Source: JAKAWQ01 sp963840545 (GTDB lineage: Bacteria > Pseudomonadota > Alphaproteobacteria > Acetobacterales > Acetobacteraceae). From it: a DNA stretch of 64,000 bases. Positions 1-8,710 of the stretch are shown one piece after another. A model generated the notes under the pieces. The model was not told the origin of the DNA. It was given only the letters and a program-made list of their open reading frames with translations, and did no database searches. Position numbers and translations under genes: made by a program. Each line of letters starts with the position of its first letter. Within the stretch, counting starts at the first letter, position 1. The stretch lies in the NCBI GenBank assembly GCA_963840545.1, contig CAWIZE010000002.1:930001-994000 (forward strand), read 5' to 3'.

Positions 1-298
1 TCCTGAGCGCGTCGGCGAAGCCGCGATTGACGACGAGCAGGGTGCGCTCGCCGCGCCGCTCGAGCAGCGCGTTGGTCGCGACCGTGGTGCCCATCTTCAC
101 CGCCTGGATCGCGCCCTCCGGGATCGGCGCGCCCGCGGCCAGCCCCAGCGTGGCGCGGATGCCGGCGATGGCGGCGTCGCGGTACTGGCGCGGGTTCTCG
201 CTCAGGAGCTTCCGCGCCGAGAGCCGGCCTTGGGGATCGCGGGCGACGATGTCGGTGAAGGTGCCGCCGCGATCGATCCAGAACTGCCAGCCCGCCAT
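1..298 (-). CDS. 5-oxoprolinase / hydantoinase A type protein, N-terminal part (cut by window edge)
   Basis: First 99 codons of a gene that leaves the window on the left, starting at the ATG whose first base is 298. The translation opens with the family's nucleotide-binding motif, FWIDRGGTFTD at residues 6-16. It continues with KLLSENPRQY at 30-39 and VKMGTTVATNALLERRGE at 67-84, the order found at the start of ATP-dependent 5-oxoprolinases and N-methylhydantoinase A. These cytosolic enzymes hydrolyse 5-oxoproline or hydantoin rings with ATP. The LLSENP motif favours the 5-oxoprolinase branch, but the substrate cannot be settled from the N-terminus. It diverges from the DnaJ-domain gene at 425. 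Confidence 0.85.
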   Translation of the reverse strand, partial: MAGWQFWIDRGGTFTDIVARDPQGRLSARKLLSENPRQYRDAAIAGIRATLGLAAGAPIPEGAIQAVKMGTTVATNALLERRGERTLLVVNRGFADALR

Positions 299-424
299 CG
301 CCCCCAATCCGTCGCCCCGAAGGGCGCGGAGGATGGAGAGGCCGGCCTCCCACGGCAAGGTGCGGCGATTTTGCCGCTGTCAACCGGCGCATGCTACGCT
401 CACTGGCGCGGCGACAAGGACGGC

Positions 425-1228
425 ATGGGATACTGGGGCAAGATCATCGGCGGCATGGCGGGCCTGGCCATGGGGGGGCCGGTCGGCTTCGTCGTCGGCG
501 CGGCCCTCGGCCACGCGGCGGACGCCGGCGTGCTCGGCGATCTGCGCCGCCAGGTGAGCGGCTCGATGCGCGGCTCCTTGGGCGGCCCGCGCTCGCCGCT
601 CGGCCCGGCGCGCATCGCCGCCCTCTTCGGCCGGCGCGACGAGGTCTTCGCGATCGCCGTCGTCGTCCTCGCGGCCAAGCTCGCCAAGTGCGACGGCACG
701 GTCAACCGCGCCGAGATCGAGGCCTTCAAGCGGCATTTCCGCGTCCCGCCCGAGTCCGTGCGCCACGTCGGCCGCCTGTTCGACCAGGCCCGCGAGAGCG
801 CCTCCGGATACGAGGAATTCGCCGAGCAGCTCGCCCAGACCTTCGGCGACAATCGCGGCACGCTCGAGGAGGTGCTGACCGCCCTCTTCGTCATCGCCCG
901 CGCCGACGGGCCGGAGAACGGCCGCGAGGAGGCCTATCTCGCCCGCGTGTACCGCGCCTTCGGCCTCGACCAGGGATCTTGGGACCGCGCCCGCGGCGCC
1001 GCCCCACGGTACACGACCGAGACCGGCGATCCCTACGCCGTGCTCGGCCTCAGGCCGAGCGCCACCGACATCGAGGCGCGCGCCACCTGGCGCAAGCTGA
1101 TGCGCGAGAACCATCCCGACAGCCTCGCCGCGCGCGGCGTGCCCGAGGCCTTCATCGCCAAGGCCAGCGAGAAGGTGGCGCGCATCAACGCCGCGTGGGA
1201 TAGAATCAAGCGCGAGCGGGGCCTTTGA
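425..1228 (+). CDS. TerB/DnaJ-domain protein (DjlA-like)
   Basis: Protein of 267 residues. A glycine-rich hydrophobic segment at about 6-30 resembles the single membrane anchor of DjlA. A helical TerB-like domain follows at about 73-185, and a J domain closes the protein at about 202-267 with an intact HPD motif at 230-232. This is the DjlA architecture: a membrane-tethered co-chaperone that stimulates DnaK ATPase through its J domain. The ATG at 425 is chosen because the anchor follows directly; the frame is open further upstream but that extension looks unlike the family. The stop overlaps the TTG start of the amidase gene, so the two are probably translationally coupled. Confidence 0.85.
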   Translation: MGYWGKIIGGMAGLAMGGPVGFVVGAALGHAADAGVLGDLRRQVSGSMRGSLGGPRSPLGPARIAALFGRRDEVFAIAVVVLAAKLAKCDGTVNRAEIEAFKRHFRVPPESVRHVGRLFDQARESASGYEEFAEQLAQTFGDNRGTLEEVLTALFVIARADGPENGREEAYLARVYRAFGLDQGSWDRARGAAPRYTTETGDPYAVLGLRPSATDIEARATWRKLMRENHPDSLAARGVPEAFIAKASEKVARINAAWDRIKRERGL

Positions 1229-1944
1229 GGCAACGCCCGAGCCCCAACCACAACCAACGCTCCCCCGGCACCCCGATCGACACGCTGGTGCTCCACTACA
1301 CCGGCATGCAAAGCGCCGCGGCCGCACTCGATCGCCTCTGCGAGGAAGCCGCGCGCGTCTCCTCGCACCACCTCGTGGAGGAGGACGGCACCATCTGGCA
1401 ACTCGTCCCCGACGAACGCCGCGCCTGGCACGCGGGCCCCTCCTTCTGGCGCGGCCACAGCGACATCAATTCGCGCTCGATCGGAATCGAGATCGTCAAT
1501 CCCGGCCATGAATGGGGCTATCGTCCCTTTCCGCCGGCGCAGATCGACGCCGTCATCACCCTCTGCACGACGCTCCTCGCCCGCCACCCGATCGCGCCCC
1601 GCAACGTCCTCGCCCACAGCGACATCGCCCCCGACCGCAAGCAAGACCCCGGCGAGCTCTTCGATTTTTCCCTCCTCGCGCGCCACGGCATCGGCCTCTT
1701 CCCGGCCGGCGTCCCCGACCTCGGCAGCGGCGAAATCCTCACCGACGAAGCAGCCCTCGCCCCGATCCGCCGCGACCTCGCCGCCATCGGCTATGACGTC
1801 GCCGCCGAAGGCGCCTGGGACCATGCGCTCGGGATCGTGCTCGCCGCCTTCCAACGCCACTGGCGCCCGGAATCCATCACCGCCCGCGCCGACGCCGGCA
1901 CCCGCTTGAGGCTCGCCGCGCTTTGCCGGCTCCTCGGGATGTGA
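1225..1944 (+). CDS. N-acetylmuramoyl-L-alanine amidase, AmpD/AmiD family
   Basis: Protein of 239 residues starting at a TTG whose last two bases lie in the TGA of the preceding gene (TTGA overlap). The amidase_2 fold is clear: LVLHYTG gives zinc ligand H24, GIEIVNPG gives catalytic E89, and AHSDIAPDRKQDPG gives H131, K139 and D141, matching the AmpD zinc triad. It cleaves the amide bond between N-acetylmuramic acid and L-alanine of muropeptides. A peptidoglycan-binding-like segment lies at about 175-235. I see no signal peptide, which suggests cytosolic recycling, although the non-ATG start leaves the N-terminus less certain. Confidence 0.88.
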   Translation: MRQRPSPNHNQRSPGTPIDTLVLHYTGMQSAAAALDRLCEEAARVSSHHLVEEDGTIWQLVPDERRAWHAGPSFWRGHSDINSRSIGIEIVNPGHEWGYRPFPPAQIDAVITLCTTLLARHPIAPRNVLAHSDIAPDRKQDPGELFDFSLLARHGIGLFPAGVPDLGSGEILTDEAALAPIRRDLAAIGYDVAAEGAWDHALGIVLAAFQRHWRPESITARADAGTRLRLAALCRLLGM

Positions 1945-2265
1945 TGGAAGGCCGTCTCAGGAGGGCAGGGGCTCCGCCCCTTGCAACCCCGGCAAAGGCG
2001 GAGCCTTTGTAATCCATTTGCTTGAAGGCGAATCGGGGTCTGGCGCCTCCCATGTTCGGCTCCAGGGGGCAGAGCCCTGGCAGGAGGAGCCTCATGACCG
2101 CCGCCGTGCGCGCCGCCGAGCAGCGCTGGGGCGAAACGGAATGCCTCGTCAACAGCGCGGGCCGGAGCGCACCGGCGGGACCCGCAACGACCGGCGCTTT
2201 GAACCTCATGTCGATTTCGCCATAATCGTCGCCGCCCCGATGCCGAGCGATCATGGGAGGGTCCG
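1945..2265. other. Intergenic spacer with palindromes and a possible dehydrogenase scrap
   Basis: No intact gene. The first half carries palindromes of the dispersed family (separate entry). In the second half the frame from 2094 reads AAVRAAEQRWGETECLVNSAG, which resembles the cofactor-domain region of short-chain dehydrogenases (LVNNAG). It is only about 40 codons long, so it may be a decayed remnant or chance. The last bases, GGGAGGG at 2255-2261, are the ribosome binding site of the next gene. Confidence 0.4.
1963..2088. repeat. Dispersed GC-rich palindromic repeat, copy 1
   Basis: Several perfect or near-perfect hairpins lie close together: GGGGCTCCGCCCC, AAAGGCGGAGCCTTT and CCAGGGGGCAGAGCCCTGG. 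The same kinds of palindrome recur at 23339-23512, 37127-37190, 40688-40712 and 60283-60425. It lies downstream of the amidase gene and could also act as a transcription terminator there. Confidence 0.65.
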
Positions 2266-3075
2266 GTGACGACATCACCCGCGCTTGACGCGTATCTCGA
2301 ACGGATCGCGTGGGGCGGCGTCACGTCGCCGACACTGGAAACCCTCGCCGGGCTGCTGCGGGCCCACATGTCGGCCATTCCGTTCGAGAATCTCGACGTC
2401 CTGCTCGGCCGCCCGGTGCGGCTCGACCTTGACGGGGTCCGCGGAAAACTCGTGGCCGCGCGGCGCGGCGGCTATTGCTTCGAGCATTCCACCCTCTTCG
2501 CCGCCGCGATCGAGGCGCTTGGCTTCCGGCCCGTCCGCCACTCGGCGCGCGTGCTCCTGTTCTTTCCGCGCGCCTTATCGCCCCGCACGCATATGTTCCT
2601 CACCGTGAGCCTCCCCGAGGGACGGTTCGTCGCGGACCCCGGCTTCGGCGGGCCGGGGACCTCGCTTCCGATCCCGCTCGTCGATGCGGGCAGCGAAGGC
2701 CCCGGAGAGGCGACGCACTGGATGGCGCGCGAGGACGCCGGCTGGGTGCTGCGCGCGGCGGCGGGCGACACCGCCCGCGATGCCTGGGTCTCGACGCTGG
2801 AGCAGGACAACCCGGTCGATTTCGAGATGGCGAACCACTTCACATCGACCCATCCGGGCTCGCCGTTCGTCAACCGCATCATGATGAGCATCTTCAAGAA
2901 AGACGGACGCGTCACCGTCGCCGATCGCTGCGTCACGATCACCGAGCACGGGAGCTCTCGCTCAACCGAGCTTGCCGACCGCGCCGCGCTGCGCGCCCTC
3001 CTCGTCGCGCATTTCGGCTTCGACCTTCCCGAGGTCGATCGGCTTCGCGTTCCCGCGATTCCCGAGTGGCGATGA
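2266..3075 (+). CDS. Arylamine N-acetyltransferase
   Basis: Protein of 269 residues that transfers acetyl from acetyl-CoA to arylamines and hydrazines through a cysteine protease-like triad. The triad is visible: C71 in RRGGYCFEHS, H109 in RTHMFL and D124 in ADPGFGG, spaced as in the family. IPFENLDV at 38-45 is a further signature. Length is normal (about 260-285). The start is a GTG preceded at 4-nucleotide spacing by GGGAGGG, which decides it. Codon use matches the neighbours. Confidence 0.92.
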   Translation: MTTSPALDAYLERIAWGGVTSPTLETLAGLLRAHMSAIPFENLDVLLGRPVRLDLDGVRGKLVAARRGGYCFEHSTLFAAAIEALGFRPVRHSARVLLFFPRALSPRTHMFLTVSLPEGRFVADPGFGGPGTSLPIPLVDAGSEGPGEATHWMAREDAGWVLRAAAGDTARDAWVSTLEQDNPVDFEMANHFTSTHPGSPFVNRIMMSIFKKDGRVTVADRCVTITEHGSSRSTELADRAALRALLVAHFGFDLPEVDRLRVPAIPEWR

Positions 3076-3181
3076 GCCAGGCGCCTTGGCCCGGGTCGGC
3101 ATGGTAGCCTTCAGGCACGGCGGAGCTTCGTCCGCCGGGAGCCGGCACGCCGGTCGGGCTGAGCGAGAGGTGTGACGGCCG

Positions 3182-3649
3182 ATGAAGCTGCTCGTCCCGC
3201 TCGATGGGTCTTCGGCGTCCAGGCACGCGCTCGATCACGCGCTCTGGCTCGCCTCCGATCGCCCGGACGCGCTGCTGATCCTGCTCAACGTCCAGAACGC
3301 CGAGACGCTCGAGCTCTCGGACATCGCGGTCCGAACGGGCGATGAGCTTGCGCGCGCCGCCCGCAAATCGAATTCGCTGCTGCGGGGACCGCTCCAGGCG
3401 TGCCGGGAGCGCCGGGTCCGCTGCGAGGCACGGGCGGAATTTGGTCGGATCGCCGAAACGATCGACCGCGTCGCCCGCACCACCGCCGCCGATCAGATCG
3501 TGATGGGCACCCGCGGCCTCGGCCGGTTGCGCGGACTGATGCTGGGCTCGGTCGCGACGCAGGTGGTCCATCTCGCCCGCATCCCGGTCACGCTTGTCAA
3601 ACAGGCGGGCACTCACCCGCGTCCCTCCGCGCCCGCCCGCTCGGCGTGA
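3182..3649 (+). CDS. Universal stress protein, UspA family
   Basis: Single-domain protein of 155 residues. The N-terminal strand MKLLVPLDGSSASRHALDHA and the C-terminal nucleotide-loop motif GTRGLGRLRGLMLGSVATQV match the ATP-binding UspA class (G-x2-G-x9-GS). Such cytosolic proteins accumulate in stress and bind ATP; a target cannot be predicted. It stands alone, about 105 bp after the acetyltransferase gene. Confidence 0.9.
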   Translation: MKLLVPLDGSSASRHALDHALWLASDRPDALLILLNVQNAETLELSDIAVRTGDELARAARKSNSLLRGPLQACRERRVRCEARAEFGRIAETIDRVARTTAADQIVMGTRGLGRLRGLMLGSVATQVVHLARIPVTLVKQAGTHPRPSAPARSA

Positions 3650-3739
3650 GCGCAAGCGCATCCACCGCTCGCGCTCCGATCGCGGTCCCGGATCCGAACG
3701 GCCGCGAATTCGCGCCGGCGCCGGGCCCGGCGGAATGCC

Positions 3740-4342
3740 TCACACCGCGTCGGGAGACCGATCTCCGCCACCCGGACCGTCGCCCCGCATGGCGGCTTCG
3801 AGCGTGCCATCCATCTCCGGCCCCGCATCGCCCTCGCCGGCCACGCCCGGCGGCACGTTTCCGATCCGGAACGTAAACTGGACCGGCTTCTTCGCGGGGC
3901 CCTGCACCCCGCGCGCAATCTCCGCCCGCCGCGCGGCGTAGCGCTCGGGCGCGTGCATGCGCAGCAGCAGGCCGAGCAGGTGATCGCTGTAGCGCCGCAC
4001 CGTCGTCACGATCTTTCCCCCGCTCACCACGGGCACCTCACGGCCCTCCACCGCCCGCCGGTAGGCCTCCGTCTCGAGCGAGGCCAGCGCCACGGTCAGC
4101 GAATCCTCCCATTGCTGGGCAAAGACCGGATCGGCGTCTCGCCACGCATAGACTGCCCCTTTCGACCGGTCGGCGGCGACGGCGCCCGCGACGACGCTGC
4201 CGGTGGCGCCCAGCGCGGCGAGGAACCGCCGCTTGGCCCCGGCGGTGGCGCGCGAGCGCCGCTTGCCGTCGGGTCCGCGCACCACGTCGCCTTTGGGCAT
4301 TGCCGCTCGGCCGGGCGCCCGCCCCGTCCTGTGGCTGCTCAT
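3740..4342 (-). CDS. Phage terminase small-subunit-like / hypothetical DNA-binding protein
   Basis: Protein of 200 residues beginning MSSHRTGRAPG, with GGAGG placed just ahead of the ATG at 4342. The central part follows the pattern of short terminase small-subunit-like proteins: a helix-turn-helix-like segment (FLAALGATGSV), then YAWRDADPVFAQQW, then EAYRRAVEGREVPV and YSDHLLGLLLRMHAPERY. No other phage gene lies nearby, so it is either a prophage remnant or a domesticated gene. A sigma70-like promoter pointing at it lies at 4458-4486. The assignment rests on motif resemblance only. Confidence 0.6.
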   Translation of the reverse strand: MSSHRTGRAPGRAAMPKGDVVRGPDGKRRSRATAGAKRRFLAALGATGSVVAGAVAADRSKGAVYAWRDADPVFAQQWEDSLTVALASLETEAYRRAVEGREVPVVSGGKIVTTVRRYSDHLLGLLLRMHAPERYAARRAEIARGVQGPAKKPVQFTFRIGNVPPGVAGEGDAGPEMDGTLEAAMRGDGPGGGDRSPDAV

Positions 4343-4402
4343 TCCATTGCCTCCTGCGATCCGCGCGCAGGGGCACGCCGAACGGCCGCCGTCCATCGCC
4401 GC

Positions 4403-4501
4403 GGGATCAATTCGCCTGAGCGGGGATCGACGAAAAATCGCGCCACCCTGCCTCGGCAGGATACGTACCGATCCCCATTGGATCAAGCCTGGCGTCCGCC
4501 G
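4403..4501. repeat. 99-bp direct repeat, left copy
   Basis: Runs from GGGATCAATTCGCC to GCGTCCGCCG and matches 8711-8809 without any gap and with about ten mismatches by eye. The conserved core includes the promoter-like elements and GGGGATCGACGAAAAATCGCG. The left copy is followed after 36 bp by a 3' stub of hsdR; the right copy is preceded by a 3' stub of hsdS. The copies therefore bracket an accessory segment of about 4.3 kb. Confidence 0.85.
4458..4486 (-). promoter_or_regulatory. Candidate sigma70 promoter for the terminase-like gene
   Basis: On the minus strand TTGATC (4486-4481) and TATCCT (4463-4458) are separated by exactly 17 bp. Each hexamer matches four of six consensus bases. 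It points at the gene starting at 4342 and lies inside the 99-bp direct repeat, so an identical promoter exists at 8766-8794. Confidence 0.45.
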
Positions 4502-4537
4502 CGCACGCCGGGGAGCGGTTGGCCTGGCTCCCCGCGC

Positions 4538-4687
4538 TTCGCGATCGAGCCCGCCGATCTCTCGGATGCGCCGGCCTTCACCGCGCGCGGCGGCATCGTC
4601 AAAGCCCGGACCCTCTTCGGCGGGCAGGTGCCGGCGCCCCTCGAAAGCTTGACCGAGACGTTGGTCGCCCGGCATCTATCTCGATAA
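4538..4687 (+). pseudogene. 3' remnant of type I restriction subunit HsdR
   Basis: Forty-nine codons ending at a TAA. The reading IEPADLSDAPAFTARGG, then KARTLFGGQVP, then ESLTETLVA corresponds to the extreme C-terminus of type I R subunits, where the pattern is (D/E)..dl..g.F...GG..ka..lFg..l...l.eLnEaL. No start, motor or nuclease region remains. It lies between the left 99-bp repeat and vapB, and pairs with the hsdS stub at 8226 as debris of one former restriction system. Confidence 0.6.
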
Positions 4688-4706
4688 ATACGAGGGAGAG
4701 GCTGCC

Positions 4707-4976
4707 TTGCCCGGCTCGCGGACGGCAAAGCTGTTCACCCACGGCCGAAGCCAGGCGGTGTGCCTGCCGAAGGAGTTTCGCCTGCCCGGCACGGAGGTGC
4801 GGGTGAGCCGGCAGGGGCGCCGCGTGATTCTCGAGCCCATCGGACGCGACCCGGCGGAGGTGCCGGCCGTCTTTACCGAGATCGATCGGCTGCTCGAAGG
4901 CGGCTCCTTTCCCGAGGTCGAGCCAGGCGGGGATCGCGCGGCCGTGCCGGATCGGCGCGTCTTTTTCGACCCATGA
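4707..4976 (+). CDS. vapB: VapB-type antitoxin (AbrB/SpoVT fold)
   Basis: Protein of 89 residues. The N-terminal swapped-hairpin DNA-binding domain reads AKLFTHGRSQAVCLPKEFRL, typical of VapB; the acidic C-terminal tail (from about 55) would wrap the toxin. The TTG start at 4707 is supported by GAGGGAGAG at 4692-4700. The stop overlaps the ATG of the vapC remnant (ATGA), the classic operon arrangement. The antitoxin is intact while its toxin is not, so it is orphaned; it could still repress its own promoter. Confidence 0.85.
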   Translation: MPGSRTAKLFTHGRSQAVCLPKEFRLPGTEVRVSRQGRRVILEPIGRDPAEVPAVFTEIDRLLEGGSFPEVEPGGDRAAVPDRRVFFDP

Positions 4977-5192
4977 CGTGCCTGGATACGAACGCGATCA
5001 TCGCCGTGCTGAGCAACCGCCCGGCGCGCGCGCGCGCGCCTTGCAAAGGAGCTTGGCGCGGGCGAGGAGATCGGCGTGCCCGTCATCGTGCTCTTCGAGA
5101 TGATCCATGGCTACGAAAGGAGCGCCCGGCGCGAGCGGAACAAATCCGCCCTCCGCGTCCCGGGCCTCGCCCGCGAGGATTGGGCAGCCTGA
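4973..5192 (+). pseudogene. vapC: VapC toxin (PIN domain), frameshifted and internally deleted
   Basis: Begins MTCLDTNAIIAVLSNRP with the first PIN aspartate, then loses frame in the GC dinucleotide run at about 5027-5040. In the next frame it resumes as ALAKELGAGEEIGVPVIVLFEMIHGYERS and stops at 5192 after RVPGLAREDWAA, which is a normal VapC C-terminus. The middle third with the later catalytic acidic residues is missing, since the intact family is about 130 residues. Two independent lesions make this a dead toxin. Confidence 0.8.
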
Positions 5193-5855
5193 GCCTCGGC
5201 CGTTCGGCCTGGCGCCGATCGCGCGCCGGCAGGATCGGGGGGCGAAGGGCCGCGGCCGATGCCGGAGGGGGGTACGGACTCCCATCGAAGCTGCGGACCT
5301 GCGTAGAGAAAAAGCCGGTCCTCGCGCCGACGGTGATCTTCGCCTTCCTGGGCGTGGACGACATCGAACCGGAAGGAACGAACATCCTCCGAGCGAAACC
5401 CTTGAGGGAGATGAAGAGCGCCGGGAGCCGCTTCTACCGCGGCGATTTGCTTTTATGGTCGTCTTCGTCCCTGCTTCCTGGATACGGGCTCGAGGTCCTG
5501 GCGACTGTTCGGGTTCGGCGGAAGAACCGGCCGGCGCCGCCTGCTCTGTGACGGTCTCGAGGACCAGGTTCTGAACGGGCTGCCGGCCGGGATCAAACGC
5601 CCAAGGCCAATTGGACCGAGGACGCAAGGATCAACATAGGAGGTTTTGACGGGTTGGTGGGCTCGCCTCTACCACCGCCTCTCAGCAGGGGAGGGCCGCT
5701 TCCGACCCAACTCCGCCATAGGGCCGGCCCACCAAGCGATCCAGAAATCGGACGTTCAGCATGGCTGAGCGCCGACGAGTCCGCATCCATCGTTCAGGAG
5801 CCGATAGCTGGTCGCCATCTCTCAACGATATGACGTCTTGCGACTCCGGGCCCAT
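5193..5855. other. 663 bp without a recognisable gene
   Basis: Both strands are partly open but no frame shows family motifs, a convincing ribosome site or the C-ending codon bias of the surrounding genes. GC content is lower and mixed from about 5280 to 5500. It is probably degraded accessory DNA. Confidence 0.5.
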
Positions 5856-6725
5856 CTATCGGTTAGACAGATCTTGATGCTCGGAAACGACTGCGGCGAC
5901 GAAATCCATCACTGCGCGTACTGTAGGGGTTTTGCGCAGGTCGCGGTGAACCACGATCCAGATATCGCGCGCGAAGAATGGAACATCCTCATGGATTCGG
6001 ATGAGATCGTGGTCTCTGTCCCCGAGAAAGCAGGGCAAGCCGGCCACACCCACCCCGGCCCGCACGGCGATCAGATGCTCGCTGATGTGGTTCAATTCGC
6101 ATGCCACAGGACGGTCGCCGGCGATGCCGAGTAGCCACCGTTGTTGCGGCATCTCGGCAAAGCTCTGATCGAAGGCAATAAACTGCCACCTTTCGGGCGC
6201 GGTCAAATGGGCATAGGACCGGTGCGCATAGAGGCCGAAGGCCATTGTCCCTACCTTCCGCGTCACGCTGCCCGCTTCATCCGGCTGCACGAGCCGTACA
6301 GCGACGTCGGCTTCGCGACGACTCAGCGAAACCTGCAGCCCTTGGGCAGCGAGCGAAAGCCGAATGTCCGGATATTCGGCTCGAAAGCGCGCGAGGTGCC
6401 CGGCGAGAAGATGCGCGACCAGAACAGGTGGCGCGCTGAGCGTGACCCGGCCGACAAGTGGCGCATGGGCGGCCTTGGCAAGGCGGGCAACGCCGTGGGC
6501 TCCAGCCTCCATCTCAACGGCCCGCTCGAACACCTGCCTTCCGACCGTGGTGAGGCGGCAGGATCGCGGCAGGCGATCGACAAGCCGCACGTCAAGTGCG
6601 GCCTCAAGCGCGGCAAGTCGGCGGCTGACCGTGGCATGGTCCACTTTCAGGCTACGGGCTGCGGCGGAGAGGGTGCCGCTCCGTGCCACGGCCAGGAAAT
6701 GCCGGACGTCTTCCCAATCGACCAT
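5856..6725 (-). CDS. LysR-family transcriptional regulator
   Basis: Protein of 289 residues. The winged helix-turn-helix lies at about 5-60 (WEDVRHFLAVARSGTLSAAA, then HATVSRRLAALE), and the effector domain spans about 90-285. It is transcribed away from the oxidoreductase gene at 6855 across a 129-bp AT-rich gap. That is the usual LysR layout, so it probably controls that gene and itself. The gap holds TTGCATATATACTG around 6747-6760, a plausible shared promoter region. The inducer is unknown. Confidence 0.9.
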   Translation of the reverse strand: MVDWEDVRHFLAVARSGTLSAAARSLKVDHATVSRRLAALEAALDVRLVDRLPRSCRLTTVGRQVFERAVEMEAGAHGVARLAKAAHAPLVGRVTLSAPPVLVAHLLAGHLARFRAEYPDIRLSLAAQGLQVSLSRREADVAVRLVQPDEAGSVTRKVGTMAFGLYAHRSYAHLTAPERWQFIAFDQSFAEMPQQRWLLGIAGDRPVACELNHISEHLIAVRAGVGVAGLPCFLGDRDHDLIRIHEDVPFFARDIWIVVHRDLRKTPTVRAVMDFVAAVVSEHQDLSNR

Positions 6726-6854
6726 CTGCGCGAAATCTCACGGATCACTTGCATATATACTGAATTGTCGCAGAAAGCGCATGAACGTATTTTCCAAGCA
6801 AAGCCAGCCACCAATGGCGGGCAAGGCCGGTTGCGCGAAGGAGAACCGAACACC

Positions 6855-8051
6855 ATGACAGGACAACGCTTCAGGGTCGGCATCATCGGGTTGCAGCCGG
6901 GCAGGAGTTGGGCCGCACACGCCCATATTCCCGCGCTGCGCGCGCTGTCCGAGACGTTCGAGGTCGTCGGTGTCGCCAACACGAGCAGGGCCAGCGCCGA
7001 AGCGGCCGCTGCCGCAACCGGCCTACCGCGGGCCTTCGCCAACATCGCCGAACTGATCGCGGCGCCGGAGGTCAACATCGTCACCGTCGCGGTCAAGGTG
7101 CCCCCTCACTTCGAGATCGTGAAGGCGGCGATCGAAGCGGGCAAGCACGTCTATTGCGAGTGGCCGCTCGGCAATGGCCTGGCCGAGGCCGAGGAAATGG
7201 CCGCGCTCGCCCGAGCCAAAGGGGTTTTGGGCGTGGTCGGAACGCAGGCGCCGCTCGCGCCTGAGATGGAGTATATGCGCCAACTGATCGCGGACGGCTT
7301 CGTCGGCGAGGTGCTGTCGACCACACTGCTCGCGCGGGGAGGCGCTATGCCGGGCGGCGGCACCATCCCCGACAAGAAAATCTATGCCTATCTGCTGGAT
7401 CGCGCCAACGGCGCCACCATGCTGACGATCCCGCTGGGACATACGCTCGCGGCGCTCACGAGCGTGCTCGGCGAGGTCGCGGAGGTCTCCGCAGTGCTCG
7501 CCACAAGGCGGACCACGGCCTTCGCGGCCGATACCGGGGAGACGCTGCCTGTATCCGCCCCGGATCAGGTCCTCGTCAGCGGGCTCCTCGTCAGCGGCGC
7601 GCCTCTCTCCATCCACTATCGCGGCGGTGCGGCGCGGGACGGCGATGGTCTGCTCTGGGAGATCAACGGCACGGAAGGCGACATCCGGGTATCGGGTCCC
7701 TCCGGCCACACGCAGATGGTGCAGCTTTCCCTAAAGGGCGCGCGGGGCGAGGAGAAGGTGCTTCGGCCGCTGGAGATCCCGGCCTCATACCGTTCCGGCT
7801 GGCCGGAGGAGGTGGAGCCGGGGAACGTCGCCCGCCTCTACGCCAGAATGGCCCAAGATCTACGGGACGGCACCCGTACCGCGCCGAGCTTCGATGATGC
7901 GGTTGAGGTGCATCGCATCATCGCCGCGATCGAGAGAGCAGCCGAAAGCGGATGTCGCACCGCGCCGCGTGATCCAGGGCCGCGAGGGGCAGGTTGTCGT
8001 CGCGATCGATATCCTTCAAAGGTCCGCAGTCCGGTCTTGCCATCCACCTGA
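6855..8051 (+). CDS. Gfo/Idh/MocA-family NAD(P)-dependent oxidoreductase
   Basis: Protein of 398 residues. The Rossmann motif GIIGLQPGRSWAA stands near the N-terminus (about 9-21), and the family core AGKHVYCEWPL at about 95-105 carries the E-W/K-P dinucleotide-site motif. The closest type is the galactose 1-dehydrogenase/Gal80-like group. AAGGAG lies just upstream of the ATG at 6855. The expected end is near IIAAIERAAESG (about 7954). The last 30 or so residues, rich in Arg and Pro, look like read-through into unrelated DNA and suggest that the original stop was lost in a rearrangement. Confidence 0.85.
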   Translation: MTGQRFRVGIIGLQPGRSWAAHAHIPALRALSETFEVVGVANTSRASAEAAAAATGLPRAFANIAELIAAPEVNIVTVAVKVPPHFEIVKAAIEAGKHVYCEWPLGNGLAEAEEMAALARAKGVLGVVGTQAPLAPEMEYMRQLIADGFVGEVLSTTLLARGGAMPGGGTIPDKKIYAYLLDRANGATMLTIPLGHTLAALTSVLGEVAEVSAVLATRRTTAFAADTGETLPVSAPDQVLVSGLLVSGAPLSIHYRGGAARDGDGLLWEINGTEGDIRVSGPSGHTQMVQLSLKGARGEEKVLRPLEIPASYRSGWPEEVEPGNVARLYARMAQDLRDGTRTAPSFDDAVEVHRIIAAIERAAESGCRTAPRDPGPRGAGCRRDRYPSKVRSPVLPST

Positions 8052-8225
8052 CTTTCTGCTCCAGCCGGGCGTGACCTTGAACCGAATGTCCGATTACCAC
8101 GCATCCTGACGCGGAAGCAGACCGGCAGAAGACCACCCAAAGCCGTCCATCCGCAGGGGACCAGAACCCGGCGGTATTGAGGCTGAGAAGGCCAGGATAA
8201 CTGCTCCGGCAACCCGTCAAGGCCT

Positions 8226-8561
8226 TTGTGCAGAGCTAATAAATATTTGCAATATGTTATGCACGGGCGCCGGTTCGTGGGGTCGGTGTCTGCGGTAACG
8301 TCAGGAGACCGGCCGCACGTAAACTTCGAAGCGGCTGCGAGCTTCACGGTTCCGCTCGCCCCGATCGCCGAGCAGCGTCGCATTGTTGAACGCATCGACC
8401 CGCCGTTCGCCGAGATCGAGGTGGGCAAGCGAGCACTGAAGTTGGCGCGCGATGGGCTGGAAACCTTCCGCCGTGCGCTGCTCAAAGCCGTCGTCACGGG
8501 CGAGCCCACACGCGACTGGCGCGAGAGGGGCAGGCCCGCCGAGACCGGTCACGACCTCCTC
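8226..8561 (+). pseudogene. 3' remnant of type I restriction specificity subunit HsdS
   Basis: About 112 codons of HsdS C-terminal sequence: the end of the second recognition domain (RRFVGSVSAV, then DRPHVNFEAAASFTVPLAP) followed by the conserved spacer AEQRRIVERID and AREGLETFRRALLKAVVTGE-like text ending ETGHDLL. After that the frame diverges into unrelated sequence. The N-terminal recognition domain, hsdM and most of hsdR are absent. It faces the right-hand 99-bp repeat. Confidence 0.75.
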
Positions 8562-8710
8562 GGCTGGCGGACCCCGCCTCTGCCCGAGCGTCTGCCGGGC
8601 TGCACATCCCGGCCAGGCAGACGCCCGCGCGGGGCATGCCCCCCCCACAGGGCATCGATCGCCACAGGGGGTCGATCGCCACAAGGCACACCCCCCCCGA
8701 CGAGTGCGGC

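Noticed and set aside
4760..5551. Long plus-strand frame across vapB and vapC
   Set aside because: Out of frame with the recognisable VapB and VapC sequence; arginine-rich shadow text.
7918..8220. 100-codon minus-strand frame downstream of the oxidoreductase
   Set aside because: No recognisable motif or start signal; it overlaps the 3' end of the oxidoreductase and looks like decayed accessory DNA.
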